A stretch of DNA of 64,000 bases from Taudactylus pleione (lineage: Eukaryota > Chordata > Amphibia > Anura > Myobatrachidae). Position 1 is the stretch's first letter. Every line of letters starts with the position of its first letter. Below are positions 13,501 through 25,500 of the stretch, in pieces. The notes below the pieces were generated by a model. That model was given only the letters and a program-made list of their open reading frames with translations, did no database searches and had not been told where the DNA came from. The stretch lies in contig JAUIMM010000200.1 of assembly GCA_031769625.1 (NCBI GenBank), positions 53,962,001-54,026,000 on the forward strand, in the 5' to 3' direction. A program made the translations under genes and the position numbers.

Positions 13501-16500
13501 CGGTAGATGGCTTTCTTGGTCTGTCCACCTTCCCTGAAAGGTGTGCTGACCGATCACTGCTCCCCATCCTCTTAGACTTACGTCTGTGGTGAGGAGAACC
13601 CATTCCGGACCCATAACGCACAACCCTTGCTGACACATAAATCATCTGATGCTTTATCTTATGATGCTGACCATCATACAGCTGGCCCCACCAGCTGTAG
13701 GCCCTGGAGTGGAAGTGGGCATAAGCCACCATGTCGAATGTGGCCACCATGGAGCCCAGAATCTGCATAGCAAAGTGGACTGATGCTACTTGATTGCACA
13801 ATAGACTGTGCACCCGAGACTGTAGTGCCACAATCTTGTCCTCCGGCAGAAAGATCCTCTGTTGCAGAGAGTCCAGCCGTGCACCATTCGTTGAGTCGGT
13901 GACAGGGAAGATTTCTTCCAGTTGATCACCCAGCCATGCTCCTGTAAGCAAACAATATTCATTCATAGATGACATTGCAACATCTCCCGAGACTGGGCCA
14001 ATATCAGGAGGTCGTCTAGATATGGCAGTATCCTGACTCCTTGTTGCCTGAGATGAGCTGTCATGACTGCCATTATCTTTGTAAATACCTGTGGCCAGAC
14101 CGAAGGGTAGAGCCTGAAATTGAAAATGTTGCTGATCCACTGCAAACCTGAGAAAGGTCTGGTGGGATTCTGCAATCGGGACATGCAGATATGCATCCTG
14201 AATGTCCAGCGAAACCCTGAAGTCTCCCGACTCCATTGCCAGCATAATTGACCGTAGAGTCTCCATATGGAACTTCGGAACCCCGACAAATCTGTTGAAA
14301 GATTTTAGATTCAGGATAGGTCGGTGCGACCCATTGGGTTTTAGGATCAAAAATAAATTTGAGAAGTAACCCCTTCCCCGTTGCGTCACAGGAACTGGGA
14401 CTACGACTCCTGAGTTCAGGAGGGCCCCCACAGTTCCCTGGCCGAGACTCTGACTGGGTCCGCAGGAAGATTTGTAACCACAAACCTCTGAAGGGGAGGC
14501 CTTCGGAATGTTATGTCATAATCGTGAGCAACCAGCTCCCGCACCCAGGCATCTGTAGTTGTCTGATGCCAAGCCCGGGAGAACTGTAACAGTCGGCCTC
14601 CAACCCTGACATCCTCTAGGGGTAGGCCCGCCCCATCAGACAGTAGGCTTACCGTCTGACTTGGATGCCGGGCACTTGGTTGACCAAGACTTCCTTGTGG
14701 GTCCTCTATGAGACTGACCATGACTGAGCGATGACTGTTTCTTTGTCTTCTAGAAGTAGATGTAGATGGTAACTCCGCAGACCTCGGTGTAGCCAACAAA
14801 GTCATAATGTCATCTAATACTGGTCTAAACAGCACCTTGCCTGTCAAAGGTAAAGATTCTAGAGCCTTTTTAGACCCTGGATCTGCCTACCAGTTCCTTG
14901 GACAAAGAGTTAGCAGACCCTAGACACCATGATGCCTGCGTCAATACCTGCTTCCCCAGGTACACAGCCGCCTCCTGTATCTGCTCCAGAAGGAACTTCT
15001 GCTCTCCTGTTGGGTCGACCATAGTCTCCCTTAGAGACCTCGTCCAATCTTCCATAGCCTTTGCTACCTAAGCTATAGCCGTAGCAGGTCTGGTGATGGC
15101 CCCAGATAAAGAAAACATTCATTTAAGATGAGCATCAAGTTTCTTATCCATACTCACCTTTAAGGAGGATACTGCCGGATTAGGCAATGTAGTGCTCCTA
15201 ATTAATCTAGTGACATGAGCGTCTACTGTGGGGAAAACCTCCCATTTATTACACGCTCCAGGTGCAAATGGGTACTGATAGGTTAATTTCCTAGTGGGCG
15301 TAAATGCTTGCTAGGAGTTTCCCATGCCTCAGGCATGAAATTTGTCAACTGCCCTGAGTGCGGGAAATAGTCTTTGGCCACCACCTGACGTCTAAAGACC
15401 ACCTCCTTAGATGTCAGTGCAACCTCCTCCTCCTGAATATTGAGGACAGACCTCACCGCTCTTACCAGATAGCGAACATCCACCAAGGATTGATGATCCT
15501 CCTTTACAGAGACTGACCCAGGAGTCAGAGTCCTTGTCTGACTAGAAGGTTGAGTCCGACTCTTGAGGCAGTTATACCGATACCTGACAGTTTTTAAAAC
15601 ATATGCAGTGTACATACAGCAGCTGCTATACAGTCACATTCAAATGCAAAATGATGCGCAATTGCTACAGCAATATGGACTCAACTAAACCAACCCCTGG
15701 AGGGGGATGGTAGGATCAAAGGCGAAACTGGGGGGGGTGCATGCCAGATCCGCCATATTTAATGTAGTTAGCGGTAACTATTACATCAGGGCAGGCGTCT
15801 GCTGCGCTGCAGCCTGCATACTATCCTAGTGAAACAGTACCAGCCGTGAGCTGATCACAGCTCGCGGAACGACAGCCAATCAGGAGCTGCCGCTCCTGAT
15901 TGGCTCACGGTCGGTGCCTTGTTTGCATTGCCGTGGGAGCCAGCAGCAGCATGGGACACACTTTTTTTTTGTTTACATTCTAAACTTTGCAGAGTCGGGG
16001 GCGGGTGCAGTACAGAGCAGCTGCACAGTGCAGACAGTGTGTAAGTGAGCCACTGTGCAGCCAGTGAGTGAGGCAGAGAGCCTGCGGGGGGGGGGTGGGG
16101 GGGTAGTTATCTGCGCTCTGCAGGCAGGAGAGGTCAGTGCTGGGGGGACGCAGTGCGATCTGAGGGGGGGGGGTCTGTGAGATCTGTAAGAGGGGCAATT
16201 GCCATATGTCAGGGGGAACTGTGTGTTCTGTGGAGGGGCAGTGCAATTTGTGAGGGGGGAGGGGGCAGTGTGATCTGTGAGAAGGGGGTCTGTGTGGGGG
16301 CAGTGTGATCTCTGAGGAGGGGGTCTGTGTGGGGGCAGTGTGATCTTTAAGGGGGTTATGTATGAGGGGTGCAGTGTGATCTGTAAAGGGGTGCAGTGTG
16401 AGCTGTAAGGGTGTGCTGTGTGGGGGATGGGGGGGGGGGGGAGTGCAATTTGTGAGATGGGGCAGTGCAATCTGTAAGGGGGTGCTGTATGAGGGGGGCA

Positions 16501-19500
16501 GTGTGATTTGTGAGATGGGGCAGTGTGATCTGTAAGGGGGTTATGTATGAGGGGTGCAGTGTGATCTGTAAAGGGGTGCAGTGTGAGGGGGCAGTGTGAT
16601 CTGTGAGGGGCAGTGGGTGCATGAGCCTATAGAGGACAGTGTGTGTTTGAGGCTATGGGGCAGTGTGTGTGAGGCTATAGGGGGCAGTGAGTATGTGTGA
16701 GGCTATGGGGGACAGTGTGTGTGTGAGGCTATGGCAGAAGCGTGTGTCTGAGTTTATGGGGGCAGGAAGCGGGTGGGGGCACCACAATAAATTCTCGCCC
16801 TGGACTTCACTTGATCTAGGACCCGCCGAAATGAAAGGTCCCGCTGTGGACCGTAGCGCAGAAGGGATGCTGTTCGGCAGGAGAAGAGCCCTCCCTTTTG
16901 CTCCGAATCCCCCCCATAGTCTCCAACCAGGGGCAGAACTATGGGAGACAATGGAGGCGCTGGCCGTCGGGCTCCAGCACCGAAGGGGCACCTCCTCCAT
17001 TGCCCTCAATATATTCACCCCACTTAGGGCGGTAACTATGTACTCAGAGTGTACAGTTATGGCCGCCCAATACATGGTACCTACTCTCGGGCACCTGAGA
17101 AGCCACCATACACTAATGGATCCATGACAGACCATCAGCTGCTGCCTCCGTCTATCTATAGCCTATATCTATACTCATTGGTGTTGCTGTTCCTCAGCAG
17201 CTTCTTTTGTCAGTGTGACATGTCCGGCGCCCCCCACACCCACAACTCGCTGTCTCACTCCTCCATGGCATGCCTATATTCTGTGTGCAACTGTGGGTTG
17301 TCGAAACCGTATAAATTGGTTGCGATCGCTTAATTGCGCACGAATCGCAACACGACGGCCATTTTTATGCGAACACAGGCTCCCGCCGCATTTGCGCACG
17401 CGCAATTGCACATGCTCGCTATACATGCACATGCATCCCATGCCCCCGCAACTCGTCATATTGTGAATGGCGAGCCATGCTTCTGTGCTCACAACAGTTC
17501 AGCGCCATTTTTACATTACATAAACACAAAGTTAATACAGCAATACTGTTTAAATACTGTTTTGCGTTTCAATCGCATAGCCAGCTTTTAAGTATTATTG
17601 TCGGAAACCTTACCCCGACGGACAGCAGTCTTTCCTTACAATAAACTTATATCCCATTTAACCCTAAACTGACTGAGATACGCACAATGCTATGTGTTTT
17701 AAAGGTATGCAGTGAATGTTACATGTTAAATAGCAGTTATATGATATCTGGGATTAGGAATAAGATAAATGGGTCATGAGTAGTATCTACCGATTTCCCT
17801 CTGTCTCAACAGGAATATGAAACCAACAGAATGAATATGGAAGGGATCACTATCGAGTTATGAAGACCTGCCAAGAATTATACTCTATACTGTATAAATC
17901 ACTGTACACCTCCCCTGTAGATTTGCATGCCAAATGTTAGTACAAAGGGATTTTCTAACAGTTCAACCTCCAGTGACGTCAACCATTTACTAACAAATGA
18001 ATAGCAACAACCATTGTGACTCAGTAATAAAGGGCCAATAGGGAACCCCTCTGAGTATTCAGCATATGTTCAAAGGTAATTGTACACCTATAAATTGCCA
18101 TGCAGTCTGGATCCCAGCCCCTTTTTCCTTTGCTACCTTTCTCCCTGCCTGACCCTTAAGAAACACACAGCAATCCTGATGGACAGCTGTTAGTCTAGGA
18201 TCCAGACCGCATGGCGAAGTGTTGGTAATTGTATCTTTGTCTTTATCCTGTATATAGCTGCATTGTATAGATTAAGGCTGATTATACCCTTTTTACAATA
18301 TAGTACCTTTGTGTGTGTTGGAACCGCAAACTGTTTCTGTGTGACAAAGTTATTTTATATTGAAATGGGAGGTATGGGCAATCTGGTCTGTGCAATCAAA
18401 TCTCTCTAATATTGATGCTGTTCAAACGGTATCAATAAATGGGGGCTCACCGAGTTGGATATCACCCATCACTGTGTTTTTGAACTGCTCCCCTCGTCTT
18501 GGAACAAAAGACTGGAAAGGCGCCCACAGATTTTTTTCCTGCGTTCCTATTTTTGTTCGGAGACGGAGACTCGCAGTTTGCGAATTCAGAGAGGGCTGAT
18601 TAGAATCTGGGATAGTGGAGAGAGATTTGTGCTTGCCCACGTTGTTGTAGAACGGCCGCGCATTGCATGCGCAACCGATCGCACAATAATGCCACAAAGG
18701 TTTTAGTGTACACCACGTGCAAACAGTCGCAGCATAGTGCGTGCGACCGGATGTACGGCCACTTCCTGCCATGTGTAGTGATTACATCTAATTGTTTGCA
18801 ACCGAACGCACAATAGCAAGTGAAGCATGTGACTAGCATTTCTGTTAGAATTCAAATAAATCATCAAGACTGAAATACGTCATATTGATAGGGCTTTAAT
18901 CTCCAAAAGGCTATTAATCAAAAGAAAGGTATTTTTTTTTATTTTTGTTAATTGGCCACAATATAGAAGTGTGTAAGGTGTATGATTGAGATTGTTAAAT
19001 AGGTTGTGCCTTCGTGGTCCCTATTTTAGGTAATAAATATAGGGTATACATAACAGGTATACTGGCAGAGGGGATCCTCCTGGTTTCCTATCGTTAAAGA
19101 GAGTTAACGATAAAATATAGCTTCCAGTGTAGTTGTAATATTCATCGGTCAGTTAGGGCCTTTGAGTGTGGCGACCGGACCATACGAGTGTGGCATCTCT
19201 GACTGAGGCTGGTTGCGGGGACAAAAAGGACAATAGGTGGTTACTGTGGTTTTATCTATAGCTAGATAACTCCTGTGTTCCCTATTATAGGTGGTACTGT
19301 GCTTGCCTTAGTAGGTATTGCTGTGTTCCCTATTTTTAGATATTAGCTAACTGTAGAATAGGATAATTCTTCCACCGGTCTCATCATTGTTGTTGTTTTT
19401 TTCGCAAAATGGGCGCAAAACAGTTAACAGGGATGGTAGACGATGCGCTGTGTATGCAAGGTCCGACCGGGTCGGCTCTTCATATAATGTACACTAAATA

Positions 19501-22500
19501 TGGTGCGTACGCAACGACGCACTGTACTGTGTGGGTTAAGATGACGAGTAAGAGTGAGAAACCTTTCCCAAAGATTGGAAGCTTTAATATGGAGATTTTA
19601 AATAACCTTAGGGATCACATATGTAGAGTGAAATCCCTAAAGAAAAGAGTGGAGTATGATGATTCTTTGAAACTCTGGCTGAATGAGAGTCGCACATGGG
19701 TTAATGGCGTGCATGGGGCACCGCGGGGAGCCACATGCATGCCTAGGGGTGATGCGCATGCAACGCTACACAGCGTAGCGTACGCATCACAGGGAAATGC
19801 AAACTTGCGGCACGGTAGCGTTGCCAAAGGTATTGCGAATCGCGCTTGCGCACCCCCGCCACCTTATGTGGTGGGCGGTGATGATACATTACCACATAAC
19901 AAAAACTATAAAAATGTTGTAACTGAACCAAGTAAGTTGTACCCGGTCCTGAGTGAATATTTGGAAAATGTCTATGATGCAGAAAGTGATCCTGTAGCAA
20001 TGTCTGCTGTATCCCATGCTGTGCAGTTATTAAATGTCCCTTCCCAGCAAGTACAAGTAGCTGCCCCTATGGCATCAAGAGGGGGGGAGGGATCCTTAGC
20101 TCATGGGGGGGGAGGCCCTAGTAGAACCCATGGTGGGGGAGGCTCCTTTAATAAGGGTGCAGGAAGTATTAGAACCAACTGTTTCAATAGCGGAGGTTAC
20201 TAATAACGTTCGCTGCAGTAATGGGCTTAAAGGTATAGAGGTGGGAGGCATCCACCCTGTAAGGACAATTATTGTCCCTAATGGGAACGCAGATGCGAAT
20301 GGTGTCGTACCCACAAGGGAAGTAGCGATGCACTGTCCTTGGACACGGGCGGAACTACATTCCATTATGTCTGAATTTCTGACCCCAAGAAACATCTGGC
20401 AAAATGTCAGCGTTTCATAAAGGATCTAGGCAATGCCCATGAGCCAACCAACAAGGATTGGCGAGTGGTGTTAAGAGCATGTCTCCCAGAAGGTACAGAT
20501 GTGAAAAAGTTTATCACAGCATGTACTCTGGATGCAGACATCCCCTTAACTGATCAAGGTAATCAGGATTGCATTGCCCGTATAGTTGCCCAACTAGCCA
20601 TATTTTTCCCGTTAGTTGTTAATTGGAGTAAAATCTTCTCCATTAAACAAAAGGAAAGTGAACCTGCAGAAGATTACTTTAATCGTGGGCTGCAGACGAT
20701 CACTCAGTACACTGGGATCGAAAACATTAAGGATAGCACGCACTACCGGGGAATGGTCATCACTGTTCTAATGGACGGTCTAAAAGACAGTTTGAAAGAC
20801 AGAGTTCAGACCTCACACCCTGGTTGGAGAGGGATAACAGTTGACGCACTCAGGGAAACTGCAATAGACCATGACAAAAATATCATCAGGAAACGTGAAG
20901 CTCAGAGCGAGAAATTGATGGCTGTTAGCATTCGAGCTCTAGAAGATATGCACTTACAGCCAACAGACACATATCCACCTGCACAGTTACAAGTCTTAAA
21001 CACCTACCATCCTGCGCAGGCCCAACCCATACAATTCCCTCACACATACCACACCAGACCACAACACACTCTTCACACACACCCAAAACCATCATACCCA
21101 CACTCAAAATCCCCTCCTCCCGGACTTCAACAAAATTTCCCCAACAGATCAGCTAAGAAATGTTTTAACTGTAACCAAGTAGGACACTTTAGGAAGGACT
21201 GTAGAGTCATAATTCAGGAACCCCACATGCAGCAACGTATTGATGCATCTCGTAACCATAAGAACTACCAGATAAATCCTGCCCACATAGTTGCTGCAAA
21301 TGCCTTGCTGGGGGAAGATAGCCAACTATAGGGGTTAGGTCATACCTGTAGTCTGCAGGCAGTCAGGATAACGGGAGGTACTAGGGAAGAGCCGGTAATA
21401 AAAGGTTAATGTAGCTGGTACTGAACGTTCCTTCCTAGTAGACACAGGGGCGACCAGGTCTGTTTTAAAATCTCTTGAAAATCTACAGATAACAAACCAG
21501 ACAGTACCAGCAATGGGTGTAACAGGTAGCGTACAGCATTACCCTTTAACCAAACCCACGGAGGTTACCATTGGGCCTTTGCATGCCAGGCATTCTTTCC
21601 TCCTGGCAGCAACAGCCCCTACTAATCTCCTGGGAACAGATTTATTGTGCAAAATGGGATGTATTATCTATTGTACCCCTGACGGGATATTTATGGATGT
21701 CCCAGGAAAATTTGCACACGAGGTAAGGGATGTGCTAGACACTCCCCAAAGGTTAATGCTGCACACCATAACATCAGACAAGGGTTCAGCTCAGGTAGAT
21801 GAAATGATAGAACAAATACCTAGTTTCCTTTGGACTAAGGATGGACAGGACACTGGGTTAATGGCAAATGTAGCTCCCGTCATGGTAAACCTGAAAAACG
21901 GTAGACACGCTCCTAAAATTCCCCAATAACCATTAAAGCCAGAAGTGGAGTTAGGGGTTCACCCCATAATTGAGCGTTTACTACAGCAGGGAATTTTAGT
22001 CCGTACAGCCAGTGTAGCCAACAGTCCCATCTTCCCTGTGAAAAAGAGTGGTGGGAGGGGGTACAGGCTGGTACAGGACCTTAGAGGGGTTAATAAGGTG
22101 GTAGAAAGTCAATTTCCCATAGTGCCTAACCCAGCTGTCATCCTTATGCAAATCCCATCAACCGCAACCCATTTCACGGTAATAGATTTATGCTCCGCTT
22201 TCTTCTCCGTCCCCCTTCATCCTGATTGCCAATACCTATTTGCCTTCACATACAAAGGCGTACAGTACACATGGACACGACTACCCCAGGGCTTCATTGA
22301 CAGCCCCAGTATCTTCTCCCAGGCCTTACATGATTGTTTACAGTCTTTTCAACCTGCCAATGGATCGGTACTAATCCAATATGTAGACGATTTGTTGTTA
22401 TGCTCTGATTCGTTTATGTCATGTTTAAATGATACTAAACTTTTGTTGCTTCACCTCTCGCACACAGGGCATAAGGTTGCTAAGGACAAGTTACAGCCGT

Positions 22501-25500
22501 GCCAGACCAGGGTTAAATACTTGGGACACTGTCTTACCCAAGGCCTCCGACATCTGACAGCGGACAGAATCCACGCCATACAGACCATGACACTACCGCA
22601 GAACCAGCACCAGATCCGTACCTTCTTGGGCATGTGTGGGTATTGCAGGTCATGGATACCCGGTTTTTCCATTCTGGCTTTACCACTGCAGGAGTTAGTA
22701 TCTTCCACAAAACCAGACCGTGTCTTGCACTCTGAAGAGTCAGAGCAAGCCTTCCTTAATCTTAAGGACAGTCTGATAAGAGCACCTGCATTGGGGATTC
22801 CAGACTATGGGAAACCCTTTGATTTATTTTGTACGGAGGCTGCTGGTTGTGCGGCAGGAGTTCTCACACAAAAACATGGTGATGCCAATAGACCAGTAGC
22901 ATACTACAGTGCCCAGTTGGACGCTGTGGCAAGAGCACTCCCAACGTGTTTAAGGAGCATAGCTGCAACCGCACTCTTAGTGGAAAAGAGTGAGGATGTA
23001 GTGTTAGGCCATGACATGACTGTACATACACCACATGCTGTTTCTGCCCTGTTAAATTCAGCCCAGACCAGACACGTTTCCTCCGCTAGGTTCACTAAAT
23101 GGGAACTAGCGTTAATTGCACCGACCAACATTACTATAAAGAGGTGTAATACTTTAAACCCTGCTACATATTTACCAAGTGTGCCTCATGACGCACAAAG
23201 GGTGGAAGGTAAAGGTGAATCATTACCAGTGGTAGAAGGTGAGTTTGGTACAGGAATTAATAGGCATGACTGTATGGAGTATTTAAATCAAAATTTTACA
23301 GCTAGGCCTGACATTCATGACACACCGTTAGAAAATGCAGACTTAACGTTTTACACGGATGGGAGTTGCCATAGACAGACTGATACAGGTGAGTTATGTA
23401 CAGGTTATGCTGTGGTTGATGACAAGGAATGTTATAGTGGCCGAACCACTCGGTCCACCCCATTCAGCGCAGGTGGCGGAACTCGCGGCACTAAGGAGAG
23501 CGTGTGAGTTGGCCGAAGGAAAAACGGCCAATATTTACACAGACTCCAGGTACGCTTTTGGGGTGGTGCACGATTTTGGGGCCCTATGGCGTCTAAGAAA
23601 TTTTCTAATGGCAGCAGGCACACCAATCGCACATGCACATCACATAAAACGACTGTTGACGGCAATACAGCTACCCAAGACAGTAGCTGTCATTAAGTGT
23701 AAAGCCCACACCTGCGAAGATGATCCAGTATCATTGGGTAACAACAGGGCTGATGAAGCTGCCAAATGGGCAGCAGGTTTAAAACTTAATCAAATGGATA
23801 AAGTGTTGGTATTTGAAACGGTTGACATGCAGAAACTGGTTGAAATGCAAGGTGTGTGTTCCAATCAGGAAAAGGCAAGCTGGAGATCCAAGGGATGTGA
23901 GCAAGAGTCCTCTGGGCTCTGGGAAAATGGACAAGGGAAGCCAGTAGCTCCTAAGGCATACTACCCAAGCTTAGCAGAAGCAGCACATGGTCTGACCCAT
24001 CTGGGTAAGCAGGGTATGTGCAAGTTAGTGAAGGCATACTGGTATGCACCTGGCTTTTCTTCCCAAGCAGAGAAGAGGGCAATGTCCTGTTTGACCTGCT
24101 TAAGGAAGAATATAGGAAAAACTGTACCCACCAAACCATCTCACATCCCTCCAGCAGACGGCCCTTTCCAGGTCATACAAATTGACTTCATTCAGTTACC
24201 ACCCTGCAGGAACTTGAAGTATGTTTTGGTTTGCATAGACGTATTCTCTAATTGGGTAGAGGCATACCCAGCTGCTACCAACACTGCTGCATTCACGGCA
24301 AAGAAAATAGTTCAGGAGTTTGTATGTAGGTATGGTATCCCTAGAATAATTGAAAGTGATAGGGGTACCCATTTTACCGGAGATGTTTTTCAATGTATGT
24401 GTAAGTTGATGGGTATTAATAGTAAGCTTCACACCCCATATCGACCGCAGGCCAGTGCCAAGGTGGAGAGGGTAAATGGTACTATTAAAAACAAGCTGAG
24501 TAAAATCATGTTTAGAAATGGAAAATGTGAACAGCGCTCAACAAGATGTTTATTGTTTTAGGGGGCTGCTTGGTACTGGAGATGTCCTGTCTCCAACAAA
24601 ATTATACTGATAAAAATAGATTTTGTACCATGCGCTCACCTTGTCTATATATCATATAATAGAAAATGTAGCTAAGGTAAAAAATGTGGAGATGGCAACA
24701 GATCTAATGAATGTTATAAACAATCTTTTATTTATATAGACACCATATACCAATGCGTCTAGTGATATGGATGGCTATTTTAGACTCTTATATGTCTCCT
24801 TTCTGGTAGTAGGAGTATGATGGTAAAATAATCTAATAAAAATTATATATGATGATTAAGTCCTATATGGAAGGATCAAGGTATGTCTGGGTGGCAGGTG
24901 TGCCCTTTGAGGGGGTTACCTTTCCGTAAATATATACGGTACCCTTATGTTATAATATCAGCTCAGTATTTGTCCATACCGACTAGTAGCCAAGAAAAAG
25001 TCAGCCAATAGGACTGATCCCAAGTGGGTAAATAATGTCCGGGTGGTAGGTGTGCCCTTTGAGGGGGTTACCTTCCCGTAAATATATACGGTACCCTATG
25101 TCTAAAAAGACAAGTATGTGTATGTCCCTTTGGCTACTTGCAATGTGCTAGGGAAGTGAGGGTAACCTTATGTAGAAAGGTAGCTCTCCGTATGTGGATA
25201 TCCACGTACGTGTCCCTGCACTGTCTGAAGCAATGTCCCGGTGATAGAGTGAGCCGTGCAAAGTGTGACTGCAGCGTCCCGCTAGCGGGGCTTACCGGTC
25301 GGCGTCTTCACTGAATGTCACGTGTTGCACTGTCCATGTGGTGTGTGGAGGAGGGGAGCAGTGCGGTATGATTTCAATTGCCGCAGTCAGTCCAGCCGGA
25401 CCACTCGCTCAACCCTCTGCTTCTAATGCACGCTGCTCTGTAGTATGGCAGAGGAGGGTGCTGTTTCCTGCTGTTTCCTGTTAGGAGGATAAGGAGTAGC

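Larger units (their letters stand above)
11500..15620 (-). mobile_element. DIRS-type (tyrosine recombinase) retrotransposon, decayed
   Basis: On the minus strand the order is gag-like (15615-14416), reverse transcriptase (about 14430-13960), RNase H (13638-13222) and tyrosine recombinase (12069-11707). A terminal region (about 11640-11500) then matches the DIRS terminus at 30010-30150. This gene order, with a recombinase and no integrase, defines DIRS elements. Every reading frame is broken. A short piece with two TCTGAATCAGGCCC motifs at 12187-12232 interrupts the recombinase region. The outer (15.6-kb) terminus could not be located. Confidence 0.82.

Noticed and set aside
15973..16622. Proline- and histidine-rich minus-strand frames
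   Set aside because: They are translations of the degenerate G-rich repeat and shift frame with each repeat.
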